Shown here in pieces: positions 1 through 8,490 of a stretch of 64,000 nucleotides of DNA. Both the position numbers and the translations under genes were made by a program. The stretch is from Chloroflexia bacterium. GTDB taxonomy: Bacteria; Chloroflexota; Chloroflexia; Thermomicrobiales; UBA6265. Location: assembly GCA_013698305.1 (NCBI GenBank), contig JACCVC010000168.1, forward strand, positions 8,855 through 72,854, read 5' to 3'. The notes under the pieces were generated by a model. It was not told the DNA's origin. It was given only the letters and a program-made list of their open reading frames with translations, and ran no database searches. How positions within the stretch are numbered: the first letter of the stretch is position 1; each line of letters opens with the position of its first letter.

Positions 1-182
1 AGATCCGGCTCTGCCTGATCCGACCGGACGAAGTTGACGTTCGAGACGCGATGCGGTCGGGCGCCTCCGACGATGATCTGCTGCGACTGCTCCGATCAGG
101 AGTCTGGCGCAAGCCATGGGGACACCGGGTTGCCGAGGGGGACCGCAACACAATCCGGGGTATGTCGCAGATCGGTGGCTAA
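1..182 (+). CDS. C-terminal fragment of an unidentified protein
   Basis: A frame open from the left edge (codons begin at base 3) runs 59 codons to a TAA at 180-182. Its third codon positions are mostly G or C, like the real genes here, which argues for true coding sequence. The visible tail is polar and arginine-rich, contains SGVWRKPWGHRV and ends in IRGMSQIGG. I do not recognise the family. It lies about 120 bases upstream of the purine permease and reads the same way, so the two could be co-transcribed. The start lies outside the window. Confidence 0.5.
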   Translation, partial: IRLCLIRPDEVDVRDAMRSGASDDDLLRLLRSGVWRKPWGHRVAEGDRNTIRGMSQIGG

Positions 183-303
183 CAGCAGCGAGAGCCCTTT
201 CCATTGTGGTGTACGTACGGTACCATCCAGATAACTTCATGAACGCGAGCGACGCATGGAGCTCGTGTTCGTTGTATCTATAGCAAGGGGAAGGGAGCCG
301 TAG

Positions 304-1716
304 ATGGCGGCGAATGCTGATGGAGCGCTGGAACGTCAATTCAGGTTGAGCGCGCAGGGGACCAACGTCCGCACCGAGTTGATGGCGGGGCTGACGACCT
401 TCATGGTGATGGCCTACATCATCGCGGTGAATCCGGCGACACTGGGGTTCAATGGCGAGCTGGACATCACCCAGATCGCCACCGTGACCTGCCTGGTGGC
501 GGGGGTGATGTCGATCGCGATGGGGCTGTACACCAATCGGGCGATCGCGATCGCGCCGGGACTGGGGCTCAACGCGATCGTCGCCTTCACACTCGTCGGC
601 AGTATGGGGCTAACGTTTCCTCAGGCGATGGGCGTGGTGGTGGCGGAAGGCATCATCATCACGATTCTTGTGCTGACCGGGATCCGGAAGTACGTGCTCG
701 AGGTGGTGCCCATGCCGCTGAAACAGGCGATCAGCGTCGGCATCGGGTTTTTTATCCTCTTTATCGGACTCACGAATGCCGGATTGATCACGTTCAACAC
801 CGGCGTGCCGGATGCTGGTTCAGGAACGTCGGGTGGGTTTCTGGCCTTGTCGCCGCTCAACACCTGGCCGATATTCGTTGTCGGCATTGGGCTGCTGGTA
901 ACAATTGTGCTCACCGCCCGAAAGGTGCGGGCTGCACTGCTGTGGGGCATTCTTGCTGGCACGATCACCGCCTTCATCGTGCCTGGAGATGTCGCGACGC
1001 TGCCAGATGACCCGCTGGGAGGTCCTGATTTCGGACTGCTCGGGCAGTTCAGTTTCAGCTTTATCGCGGAGCTGGGTATCCTCACCTCGTTGCTGGTCGT
1101 GCTGAGCCTGATGCTGGCGGATTTCTTCGATACGATGGGAACGCTGATCGGCGTCGGTGGCCAGGCCGGATACCTGGATGAAAAGGGCGAACTGCCGGAT
1201 TCCCAAAAGCCGCTGCTGGTCGATTCACTGGCGGCCATTGCTGGAGGCGCGGCCAGCGCGTCGTCGGCGACGTCGTACATCGAGTCGTCTGCCGGGGTGG
1301 GCGTGGGTGGCCGGTCCGGCCTGGTCTCTGTCACCACCGGAGCGCTGTTCCTGCTCGCGCTGCCGTTCGTGGCGCTGGTGAATGCCATTCCCGCCGTGGC
1401 GACGGCTCCGGCGCTGATTGTGGTCGGCGTGCTGATGGTGAGCGTTCTCGGCAGTGAAGCAGTATCCGGCGCGGCCAAAAAGGTGCGTGGGATCGACTTT
1501 GCCAACATCGAAGAGAGCCTGCCCGTGGTCGCGACGATGCTGCTAATGCCGCTCACGTTCAACATCACCAACGGCATCGGGGCTGGCTTCGTCACTTGGG
1601 TAGTGATGAAGGTCGCGGCGGGCAAGGGGCGTCAGGTTCACCCCGCGCTCTATGTGGTCGCGGCGGCATTCCTCTTGTACTTCCTTCGCTGGGCGTTGTT
1701 CGACGCGGACTTTTAG
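304..1716 (+). CDS. NCS2 family permease, AzgA-like (adenine/guanine/hypoxanthine)
   Basis: This 470-residue polytopic inner-membrane protein resembles the AzgA/GhxP branch of the NCS2 nucleobase transporters, which import purines by proton symport. It shows the hallmark N-terminal TTFMVMAYIIAVNP segment, the AIAPGLGLNA motif and the ADFFDTMGTLIGV segment in the middle, with about 12 hydrophobic helices overall. A GGGAGCC ribosome-binding site lies just before the ATG. The exact purine cannot be told from sequence. It is followed by a repeat hairpin (copy A) and a separate dehydrogenase gene. I see no purine riboswitch in the 120 bases upstream. Confidence 0.9.
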   Translation: MAANADGALERQFRLSAQGTNVRTELMAGLTTFMVMAYIIAVNPATLGFNGELDITQIATVTCLVAGVMSIAMGLYTNRAIAIAPGLGLNAIVAFTLVGSMGLTFPQAMGVVVAEGIIITILVLTGIRKYVLEVVPMPLKQAISVGIGFFILFIGLTNAGLITFNTGVPDAGSGTSGGFLALSPLNTWPIFVVGIGLLVTIVLTARKVRAALLWGILAGTITAFIVPGDVATLPDDPLGGPDFGLLGQFSFSFIAELGILTSLLVVLSLMLADFFDTMGTLIGVGGQAGYLDEKGELPDSQKPLLVDSLAAIAGGAASASSATSYIESSAGVGVGGRSGLVSVTTGALFLLALPFVALVNAIPAVATAPALIVVGVLMVSVLGSEAVSGAAKKVRGIDFANIEESLPVVATMLLMPLTFNITNGIGAGFVTWVVMKVAAGKGRQVHPALYVVAAAFLLYFLRWALFDADF

Positions 1717-1723
1717 GCGCAAC

Positions 1724-1764
1724 GGACCGACATCAAGCAAACCGACACAAGGTCGGTCCCTACG
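1724..1764. repeat. Dispersed CCCTACG hairpin repeat, copy A
   Basis: GGACCGAC at 1724-1731 is the exact inverted complement of GTCGGTCC at 1752-1759, and the right arm runs into CTACG. The hairpin fills most of the gap between the permease and the dehydrogenase. Related hairpins ending in CCCTACG occur at 32572-32597 and 62354-62403. The function is unknown; it may be a mobile intergenic palindrome or a terminator-like structure. Confidence 0.6.
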
Positions 1765-1780
1765 AGAAGAGGGATCTGTC

Positions 1781-2749
1781 GTGCGAGAGCCGATTCGAGT
1801 TTTTGTGATTTGCCTGCCATCGCCTGAGGAGCATATCAACAATCTGCGAACCGCTTTTCCGGAGGTCGAGTTTCGGACGGTTGAGAATGATGACCTCCCA
1901 GCGTCGTTGGTGACCGCCGATGCGGTGGCGGCGTGGCGCATCCCCGAGGAGGCAATCGCGGCCGCATCGAACCTGAAATGGATCCATCGAGGCGCGGCGG
2001 GAGTCGAGGACCTGATCACGCCGACGTTGCGAGACAGCGACATCATTCTGACCAACAGCAGCGGTGTCCATGCGACCAACATTGCCGAGCACGTGCTGGC
2101 GATGATGCTGTCATTCGCCCGAGGGTTTCCGTCGTTGTTCCGCATGCAACAAGACCGGGTCTGGGACGGTAGCCGGCTGGACACACAGGTATTCGAGCTC
2201 ACGGGCCAGACGGTCGTGCTCGTGGGGGTCGGGGAGATCGGGCAGGCCGTGGCGGGCAGGGCCAGGGCGCTGGGAATGAGCACGATCGGCGTTAGGCGGC
2301 GATCGGACCAGGGTCGGCCTGACGCGATCGACATGATGGTGGGAATCGAGCGCCTGTCCGAGGTGCTTGCCTCAGCCGATCATGTAGTGAACAGCCTGCC
2401 ATTCACGGAGGGCACGCAGTCGTTATTCGACGCGACGGCGTTCGACGCGATGAAGATGGGCGCGCATTTTTACAATGTCGGGCGCGGCAGGACCGTTGAC
2501 ACCGATGCGCTGGTAGCCGCGATCAGGACGGGCAAGATCGCCGGGGCGGGACTGGACGTGACCGATCCGGAGCCGTTGCCGCGTGATTCCAAGCTGTGGG
2601 ATCTCCCCAACGTGATTCTCACGGCGCACACCGCCGGGCGCACCCCACACATGTGGGATCGTGTGTTCAGCTTGATCGAGACCAATCTGGAGCGGTATCA
2701 GCGCGGCGACGATCTGGTCAACGTAGTCGATGTCGACTCCGGCTATTGA
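1781..2749 (+). CDS. D-2-hydroxyacid dehydrogenase, NAD(P)-dependent
   Basis: This cytosolic oxidoreductase belongs to the D-isomer-specific 2-hydroxyacid dehydrogenase family (glyoxylate/hydroxypyruvate reductase-like), which reduces 2-keto acids. The second half carries the nucleotide-binding VVLVGVGEIGQAVAGRA segment, the NVGRGRTVDTDAL active-site region, and the late TAHTAG motif holding the catalytic His. I choose the GTG at 1781 because GAAGAGGGA precedes it at good spacing; the frame is open back to 1652 but that part lacks family resemblance. About 322 residues is normal. Its 3' end overlaps the convergent galK by 7 bases. The substrate is not predictable. Confidence 0.88.
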   Translation: MREPIRVFVICLPSPEEHINNLRTAFPEVEFRTVENDDLPASLVTADAVAAWRIPEEAIAAASNLKWIHRGAAGVEDLITPTLRDSDIILTNSSGVHATNIAEHVLAMMLSFARGFPSLFRMQQDRVWDGSRLDTQVFELTGQTVVLVGVGEIGQAVAGRARALGMSTIGVRRRSDQGRPDAIDMMVGIERLSEVLASADHVVNSLPFTEGTQSLFDATAFDAMKMGAHFYNVGRGRTVDTDALVAAIRTGKIAGAGLDVTDPEPLPRDSKLWDLPNVILTAHTAGRTPHMWDRVFSLIETNLERYQRGDDLVNVVDVDSGY

Positions 2750-3930
2750 GGCCCGAGTGATGCTCCCGGTCCGAATGTGCAGACTTTGAGTGATTGTTCC
2801 GGCTCGAGATCGTGCCGGGTGAAAAAACTTTCGTCCAATTCCTTCTTGATGTCCTCGACCGCATCCTCATGGAGCAGCGCCAGGGCCGGGCCGCCTTCGC
2901 CGCCGCCCATCATCCGTGCGCCCAGGACCCCTGGCAGGCTCATCAGAATGCTTACCAGCTCTTCCACGACCGGATGGCTGATGTCATAGCTGATGGCGGA
3001 GGAGCGTCCTGACGCCGACATCAACTCTCCGAACTCTACCCAGTCCTGATGTTCGATGGCGGCAACTCCCTGTCGAACTCGATCCGTCTCCGAGACGACG
3101 TGATCTACCCGGTCGGGCAGAGGAGACGGCAGCCAGCTCAAGTCATCGGCGCGAAGCGTCTGCCAGGTAGCGCTGTCGAGATCGGTGAGGCTGCGAAGCT
3201 CCGGATGTCCATGGATTCTCAGGGCGTCTAGCGCTTGCTGGCTCTCGCGGACTCGGGTTGGGTAGGCCGACTGGTTGAGCGCATGGTAGACGCCGCTGTT
3301 CGCGACGGCAAAGACGCGATTGCCTAGCTCGGGATTGATGGGGGTGACCTCGCCTGTAGCGCCGTCGAACAGGATGACGCCTCCCGCGACCGAGATTGAC
3401 TGGTCCATCGCTCCAACGGGCGCGCCGGTGAGGTGCTCCGCGCGACGGGCTATGTCAATGATCTGCGACGAGGATAGCTCGGTATCCGCAAGCAGGTTTG
3501 TCAGCGCAACACAAAGCGCCGCTGACGAACTCATGCCGAATCCGAGTGGGACGTCGCCGGTGACGACGATCTCCTGGCCATCCCTTGCTGGCAATTCTGA
3601 CTCGTGGAGTGCTTGAAGGATGCCGCCCAGGTAGTCGGCTGGCGTCGTGGCGGCGTCCACATCACCCACTGACGGATTGAGGGTATTGACGGTTGCGACG
3701 TCCTGGTCCAGATCGATAGCGAGCAACCTCGTCGTGCCCACGCTCTCGCGATTCGCGCAGGCGCTAGCGGTGACGAACCGGTCAATCGCTGCCGCGAGCA
3801 CGGGGCCTCCATTGTAGTCGACGTGGTTGCCGAGCAACTCCAGGCGGCCGGGCGCTCGTGAAATCAACTCAGGACGCCAGCTAGGCCCGAACGCTCGTTT
3901 GGCACGCTCGATGGCAGCCTCGTCACTCAT
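2743..3930 (-). CDS. galK: Galactokinase
   Basis: A 395-residue GHMP-family sugar kinase that phosphorylates galactose at C1 with ATP, the entry step of the Leloir pathway. The signature near the N-terminus reads PGRLELLGNHVDYNGG (family form GRVNLIGEHTDY), the ATP-binding loop is GFGMSSSAALCVAL, and a late MMGGGEGGPALAL loop fits motif 3. No galT, galE or galM lies nearby. It starts 20 bases after the PIG-L deacetylase stop and follows it in transcription. The Asn replacing the usual Glu in the signature (GNH for GEH) is a small departure, so another GHMP sugar kinase remains possible. Confidence 0.85.
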   Translation of the reverse strand: MSDEAAIERAKRAFGPSWRPELISRAPGRLELLGNHVDYNGGPVLAAAIDRFVTASACANRESVGTTRLLAIDLDQDVATVNTLNPSVGDVDAATTPADYLGGILQALHESELPARDGQEIVVTGDVPLGFGMSSSAALCVALTNLLADTELSSSQIIDIARRAEHLTGAPVGAMDQSISVAGGVILFDGATGEVTPINPELGNRVFAVANSGVYHALNQSAYPTRVRESQQALDALRIHGHPELRSLTDLDSATWQTLRADDLSWLPSPLPDRVDHVVSETDRVRQGVAAIEHQDWVEFGELMSASGRSSAISYDISHPVVEELVSILMSLPGVLGARMMGGGEGGPALALLHEDAVEDIKKELDESFFTRHDLEPEQSLKVCTFGPGASLGPQ

Positions 3931-3950
3931 AAAGATTTGACCTCGATTGG

Positions 3951-4652
3951 TTATCGACGCATCGCCACTGTCTTGAACGCCTCGCCCAGTTCGAATGGAT
4001 GATCCTTCGCGACGTCCTCGTGCCGCTCACGCATCCGCTCGGCAAGGTTCTCACCGCTGCCAACCTGGCTCTTGTGCGCCAGCAGTGCATTAACCTTGGC
4101 ATCAAAATGATCGGTGATGTCGACCACGATGTCGGGTGTCTCAGGGCCGAAATACCAGATCTCCGCCGTCTTGTGCGGCTCAAGCCCCTGGGCGCGGTGC
4201 TCGGGAAAGTACAGCGGATCGCGCGCCAAGGGGTATACCGAGTCATGGGTCGTGATCCCGACCGCCCGATGGTCGGGATGCAGCGCATACGGGCGGAACG
4301 GGTCGTGGGTGACGATGACGTCCGGCCGGAACATGCGAATCATGCGGATGATCTTCTCGCGCAGCTCGACGGTCGGGAAGACGTGACCGTCCCCTTCGCG
4401 CAGGAACTCGACGTGCTTTGCCCCGAGACGGCGCGCCGCTTCCTGTTCCTCGGCCTCTCGAGTTGCGCCTACAGTCTCCGGTGGAAGTGAGTCGTCCGAT
4501 GCGCCGCGGTCGCCGGACGTGACCTGAATGATGATGACGTCCTTTCCCTCGCTGGCGAGTTTGTGGATGGTGCCGGCGGACGAGAACTCGGCGTCGTCCG
4601 GGTGGGCGACGACCCACATGTAGGTTTGAAAATCCTGATCGGGCTCGGTCAC
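3951..4652 (-). CDS. PIG-L family LmbE-like deacetylase
   Basis: This 233-residue zinc-dependent N-acetylglucosaminyl deacetylase-type enzyme has the hallmark AHPDDAEF motif close to the N-terminus and the downstream HPDHRAVG motif, both metal ligands. Relatives include BshB, MshB and GlcNAc-PI de-N-acetylases. The start is a GTG preceded by GGAGAC. It sits between hisS and galK on the same strand with 20-40 base gaps, suggesting an operon. I cannot tell whether it acts in low-molecular-weight thiol synthesis or on another N-acetyl sugar, since no partner glycosyltransferase or ligase is adjacent. Confidence 0.88.
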   Translation of the reverse strand: MTEPDQDFQTYMWVVAHPDDAEFSSAGTIHKLASEGKDVIIIQVTSGDRGASDDSLPPETVGATREAEEQEAARRLGAKHVEFLREGDGHVFPTVELREKIIRMIRMFRPDVIVTHDPFRPYALHPDHRAVGITTHDSVYPLARDPLYFPEHRAQGLEPHKTAEIWYFGPETPDIVVDITDHFDAKVNALLAHKSQVGSGENLAERMRERHEDVAKDHPFELGEAFKTVAMRR

Positions 4653-4691
4653 GATACGTTCAGTCTCCGATGTGATGGGCGGGAGCGGCAG

Positions 4692-6008
4692 TTACGCGGG
4701 CATCAGGTTGCGAATTTCTTCTACAAGGAGGCCCAGCTGGGCCTCAACCTGGATTCCGCTCCGCAGATTCTTGACCGAGACGACGCCGCGGTCAAGCTCC
4801 TCCGATCCAGGAATCACGGCGAGCGGGATGCCCTTGCGGTCGGCGTACTTGAACTGCGCGCCCAGACCGCGATTGTCGAGTATCGATTGATCGACCCGAA
4901 GCCCTTCGTCGCGGAGCTCCCTGGCGATCCGCGATCCTTCCGCCGCGGAGTCTGCGAGGTAGGCGACGAATACATCAGCTGGCGTGTCGGGAGCGCTCAC
5001 GAGATCATGTTCGCGCACGACTTCAAGAATGCGCTCGAAGCCAAGCGACATGCCGGTTGCGGGGATCTTGCGTCCCACGAAGTTGCCGACCAGCTCGTCA
5101 TATCGACCTGCTCCAGCGATCGAGCCAACCCTGGGAGATTCGACACGCGCTTCACAGACCGGGCCGGTGTAGTAGTCGATGCCACGCGCAAGCGAGAAGT
5201 CGATTTTCCATCCGTGGCTATGCACACCGAGGTTCTCGAGGTGGTGGACCAGCGATGCAAGCTCCTCGACGGCCTGGGGACCACCATCGACGTCCGCCAG
5301 TCTCGCTTTCGCGATGGCCAGCAAGTCGTCCGGGTCGCCCTGTTGCAGCACCAGTTCGAGAATCTGATCGGCGCTGGCCTCGGTGACGCCGGTGGAGACG
5401 AGATCCTTGCGTACGCCCTCCGGGCCGATCTTGTCCAGCTTGTCGATTGCCCGGAAGATGCCCACAGAGTGTGCGGCGTCGACCCCGGCCAACAGCGCCA
5501 TGGACTCAAGCACCCGACGGTGGTTGATGTGGATGACTGTCTGAGGAAGCCCGACTGCGTGGATGGCGTCGGACATCACGCTTATGCACTCCGCGTCGGC
5601 CAGCATGGATGGCGAACCGACGATATCGGCGTCACACTGCAAAAACTCACGGAAACGGCCTCGCTGAGGCTTTTCAGCACGCCAGACAGGCGCGATGTGA
5701 TAGCGCTTGAACGGCAGCACGACATCGTTTTCATGCATCGCCATGAAGCGGGCCAGCGGCACCGTGAGGTCGTAGCGCAGCCCGACCGCCCGGCCCCCAT
5801 GATCCTCGAAGTGATACATGAGCTTTTCGTTCTCACCCGCCTGGCCGGTGAGAACGTCCAGATGTTCGAGTGCGGGCGTGTCGATCGGCTCGAACCCATG
5901 GCGTTCGAAGACGGTGCGAATGGCACCGATCAAACGCTGGCGCAGCATCATGTCGGCTGGTGGGTAGTCCCGGAATCCCTTGAGGATCCGGGCGTTCTGT
6001 TTTGCCAT
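4692..6008 (-). CDS. hisS: Histidyl-tRNA synthetase
   Basis: A class II aminoacyl-tRNA synthetase charging tRNA-His in the cytosol. The 438-residue protein has RYDLTVPLARFMA, the motif 2 region KRYHIAPVWRAEKPQRGRF, and the histidine-binding LARGIDYYTGPV segment, followed by a C-terminal anticodon-binding domain (DVFVAYLADSA onward). Length is typical. It begins 16 bases after the stop of the MoaB-type gene and probably shares its message. No T-box leader is visible upstream. Confidence 0.96.
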   Translation of the reverse strand: MAKQNARILKGFRDYPPADMMLRQRLIGAIRTVFERHGFEPIDTPALEHLDVLTGQAGENEKLMYHFEDHGGRAVGLRYDLTVPLARFMAMHENDVVLPFKRYHIAPVWRAEKPQRGRFREFLQCDADIVGSPSMLADAECISVMSDAIHAVGLPQTVIHINHRRVLESMALLAGVDAAHSVGIFRAIDKLDKIGPEGVRKDLVSTGVTEASADQILELVLQQGDPDDLLAIAKARLADVDGGPQAVEELASLVHHLENLGVHSHGWKIDFSLARGIDYYTGPVCEARVESPRVGSIAGAGRYDELVGNFVGRKIPATGMSLGFERILEVVREHDLVSAPDTPADVFVAYLADSAAEGSRIARELRDEGLRVDQSILDNRGLGAQFKYADRKGIPLAVIPGSEELDRGVVSVKNLRSGIQVEAQLGLLVEEIRNLMPA

Positions 6009-6024
6009 GTGAGGCGGTTCCTTG

Positions 6025-6585
6025 CTAGTCGGTATGGGTGTAGGATCGATGTTTCTTGAGCTCGTAGACGACGTGGGAAAGCTCCGGGCCGATCAACTTT
6101 TCCATAGCGAGGCGCACCGCGTTGGATGACCCGGGTAGGGCGAAGATCGCGGTTGCGCCCACGCTTCCGGCTATCGCGCGGGACAGCATCGCCGCAGCGC
6201 CGATCTCCTGCCAGGAGATCATCCGGAACAGCTCGCCGAACCCGTCGAGCGTTTTGTCGAGCAGCCCCGCGACCACGTCGTGCGTCGAGTCCCGGCTCGA
6301 GATTCCCGTACCTCCGTTGGTGATGATAGCGCTGATCGCCGGATTGGCGATCCACCTGGTGAGCAGGTCGCGCATGGTGTCCGGGTCATCGGGCAGGATT
6401 TCGTAGGCGACCACTGAGTGTCCTCGCCATGTGAGGAACTCCCTGATCATGGCGCCGCTTCGGTCGTCGTCGGGGCCGCGGGTGTCGCTCAGGGTCAACA
6501 CCGCGACCGGGACGGAGTCGGGCGATTCCTCCCGATGCTGTTCTGAAGGCGATTCTGTTGTGCTACTCGGAAAATGCTGAGTCAT
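6025..6585 (-). CDS. moaB: MoaB/MogA-type molybdenum cofactor biosynthesis protein
   Basis: A 186-residue protein of the MogA/MoaB family, which binds molybdopterin and in some members adenylylates it. The ITNGGTGISSRDSTHDV loop and the late LPGSSNAVRLAMEKL motif are the family signatures. The first 40 residues form a polar extension before the VLTLSDTRGPDDDRSG core. No other moa genes are in the window. It is the first gene of a likely minus-strand series continuing through hisS, the PIG-L deacetylase and galK. Confidence 0.9.
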   Translation of the reverse strand: MTQHFPSSTTESPSEQHREESPDSVPVAVLTLSDTRGPDDDRSGAMIREFLTWRGHSVVAYEILPDDPDTMRDLLTRWIANPAISAIITNGGTGISSRDSTHDVVAGLLDKTLDGFGELFRMISWQEIGAAAMLSRAIAGSVGATAIFALPGSSNAVRLAMEKLIGPELSHVVYELKKHRSYTHTD

Positions 6586-6768
6586 GCGGTGACTTGCTCC
6601 CGGTTGCGAGTTTCATCGAGCTGGTCGGCATATAAACCTCGCTCGTCTCGTACTATCGACGTATGGCCGAGGCTCCACTCTGGAGACGTGCCTGCCGAGT
6701 TGGCTGGCTGGGTTGCCCGCCAATCATGGTGAGATGGTACCGGAAATCGGCGCAGCCGACCGCTATTC

Positions 6769-6872
6769 ATACCAAGTCCGGCTAATCACCCGGTTAACGA
6801 GTACAGCGCTCGCTCCGCAAGTACGGGTTTTTCTCGTTACGGGTTGCCGCAGTAATCAAACGGACTTGGTAT
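6769..6872. repeat. MITE-like hairpin element with perfect 12-bp inverted ends
   Basis: ATACCAAGTCCG at 6769-6780 is perfectly inverted at 6861-6872 (CGGACTTGGTAT). The inner sequence pairs further: ACCCGGTTAACGAG on the left against CTCGTTACGGGT on the right, giving a long imperfect stem. The right end overlaps the last base of the yraN stop codon, so it directly follows that gene in transcription. No transposase is inside. It may be a non-autonomous mobile element, a REP-type palindrome or a 3'-end processing structure. The remainder of 6586-6871 shows no convincing gene. Confidence 0.65.
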
Positions 6873-7255
6873 CAGTCCTCGTAGATGGCATTCACGAAGT
6901 GATCTACAGCGCTAACGAGGCCGTCTCGAGCGAGAGTGACCGCAACGATGTCGCATCGCCACACATCATCGTCGAACTCGGGGTGGGCCGCGATGAATGC
7001 TTCCGCGGCGTCCAGCACACGACTCGCCTTGATCGACGTGACGGCTTCGGAGGCGTGACCAGCCCAATCACCGGTGCGCGTCTTGACTTCGACGAACACC
7101 AATTCTGCACCGTCCCGCATGACCAGATCGAGCTCGCCAGCGCGGCAGCGCCAGTTTGCGGCGACGAAGCGATATCCCCGCGCCTCCAGATAGAGACGGG
7201 TGTGCCGCTCCCCGGCTCGTCCGAATGCCGCTCTCGTGTCGGAGCTACGCGCCAT
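6872..7255 (-). CDS. YraN family protein (UPF0102), nuclease-like
   Basis: A 127-residue protein of the YraN/UPF0102 family, which has a predicted restriction-endonuclease-like fold. The core is ARGYRFVAANWRCRAGELDL followed by ELVFVEVKTRTG, giving the characteristic GE..L and VEVK catalytic-type residues. I start at the ATG at 7255 because the longer frame upstream is antisense to and overlaps rnhB without family resemblance. The start overlaps the end of rnhB by 11 bases, the usual rplS-rnhB-yraN arrangement. The cellular role of the family is not settled. Confidence 0.9.
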   Translation of the reverse strand: MARSSDTRAAFGRAGERHTRLYLEARGYRFVAANWRCRAGELDLVMRDGAELVFVEVKTRTGDWAGHASEAVTSIKASRVLDAAEAFIAAHPEFDDDVWRCDIVAVTLARDGLVSAVDHFVNAIYED

Positions 7256-7892
7256 GGATCGCCGCACATTCCGCGACCGGTCGAAAGCTGGCGCGGTGAT
7301 AGACGCAGGGCCCGAGGGTGGCCAACGCCGCGAGGTGGGCCGATACGCCGTAGCCCTTGTTGCGATCCCAGCCATAGTGGGGCCAATCGGTCGAAAGCTC
7401 GACCATCCAGGCGTCGCGATGCACCTTGGCGACAATGGAGGCGGCGGCGATCGAGAGGGACCGGGCATCACCGCCGATGATGCCGAACTGGGGCAATCCG
7501 TCGTCGATGGTCATAGCGTCGATGAGCAGGCAGTCTGGCTGGATGCGGTTGCTGAGCTTTCGCAGCGCCAACTCCATCACCATCCGATTGGCGGCGGCGA
7601 GACCGATGGCGTCGATCGTGGCCGCGTCAATCATGGCGACATCGCAGGTTGCGTGTTGGAGGATGCCGGCTGACAGGACCACACGCCGTGCCGGCAAGAG
7701 TGTTTTGGAGTCCTGTACCCTTGACCAGAGGTCGGCGGCCAGGCTCAGGTCTCGCGGCAAGGCGACAGCGGCGGCGGCGATGGGACCCGCCAAGGCTCCA
7801 CGACCCACCTCGTCGAGTCCGACGATGTGCCGGTATCCGGCATGGGTGAGGCCGCGTTCATATTCAAGCAGATCGGGCGAATCAACCTTCAT
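7245..7892 (-). CDS. rnhB: Ribonuclease HII
   Basis: RNase HII removes ribonucleotides and RNA-DNA hybrids from DNA, using two metal ions. The 215-residue frame begins at the ATG at 7892; the longer frame adds an unrelated tail across the upstream terminator. The catalytic region reads IVGLDEVGRGALAGP, supplying the Asp-Glu pair and Gly-Arg-Gly, followed by VQDSKTLLPARR and later LLIDAMTI. It is downstream of rplS, separated by a terminator-like hairpin, and overlaps yraN. Confidence 0.95.
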   Translation of the reverse strand: MKVDSPDLLEYERGLTHAGYRHIVGLDEVGRGALAGPIAAAAVALPRDLSLAADLWSRVQDSKTLLPARRVVLSAGILQHATCDVAMIDAATIDAIGLAAANRMVMELALRKLSNRIQPDCLLIDAMTIDDGLPQFGIIGGDARSLSIAAASIVAKVHRDAWMVELSTDWPHYGWDRNKGYGVSAHLAALATLGPCVYHRASFRPVAECAAIHGA

Positions 7893-7916
7893 GCACTCAG
7901 GATAGCGCGGACACGA

Positions 7917-7952
7917 AAACGTGGTCGAGGATGAGACATCCCGACCACGTTT
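7917..7952 (-). terminator. Intrinsic terminator after rplS
   Basis: AAACGTGGTCG at 7917-7927 pairs perfectly with CGACCACGTTT at 7942-7952 around a 14-base loop. Read on the minus strand the stem ends in a T-rich run. It separates rplS from rnhB. Confidence 0.75.
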
Positions 7953-7998
7953 CTCCATGACCGACACGAAGCCAGCCACTGACATTATCGCCAACGCG

Positions 7999-8361
7999 CT
8001 ACCGATTCAGATCGCGGCGTCGCTCTGGGATTCGGGCGGCGCGGCCGGTTCGTCCGCGGAGGTAGTAGAGCTTGGCGCGACGAACGCGGCCAAAGCGGGT
8101 GACCTCAATGTGGTCAATGCGGGGAGAGTGGATCAGGAAAGTCCGCTCGACGCCAATGCCGTGGGCGGCCATCCGGCGGACCGTGAAGTTCTCGTTGATG
8201 CCACCGCCACGGCGACGGATCACGACTCCCTCGAACACCTGGATACGCTCTCGCGTTCCCTCGACCACCTTGGCGTGGACACGAACGGTGTCGCCCGCGC
8301 CAAAATCAGGGATTTCCCGTTGTTGTTCCTGCTCCAGTGAGCGAATCAGCTCTACAACCAT
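7999..8361 (-). CDS. rplS: 50S ribosomal protein L19
   Basis: L19 lies at the interface of the ribosomal subunits. The 120-residue protein starts MVVELIRSLE and contains GDTVRVHAKVVEGTRERIQ and VFEGVVIRRRGGGINENFTV, both diagnostic, with HSPRIDHIEVTRFGRVRRAKLYYLR near the end in the family arrangement. An AAGGA sequence upstream of the ATG at 8361 supports this start over the longer open frame. The usual neighbour trmD is not present; the next upstream gene is the methionine/folate fusion enzyme. Confidence 0.95.
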   Translation of the reverse strand: MVVELIRSLEQEQQREIPDFGAGDTVRVHAKVVEGTRERIQVFEGVVIRRRGGGINENFTVRRMAAHGIGVERTFLIHSPRIDHIEVTRFGRVRRAKLYYLRGRTGRAARIPERRRDLNR

Positions 8362-8490
8362 TACGCGTTGGTCCTTACGTGCTTGCGGGTCTGTTCGTGC
8401 CCCGGAACGATTGTCGTCATGAGAAAGGCGCACGCCATACCACCCAGCGGCGGCGGGCACCGAAGGAGTGTACCACGAAGTTTGCTCAAA

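Noticed and set aside
621..1625. 334-residue minus-strand frame opposite the purine permease
   Set aside because: Antisense of membrane helices; Ser/Thr/Pro-rich with no family match.
4563..6059. Long plus-strand open frame opposite hisS
   Set aside because: Antisense frame of a clearly conserved gene; GC-rich codon use produces such shadows here.
6582..6770. 62-residue minus-strand frame upstream of the MoaB-type gene
   Set aside because: No ribosome-binding site or family likeness; probably leader sequence.
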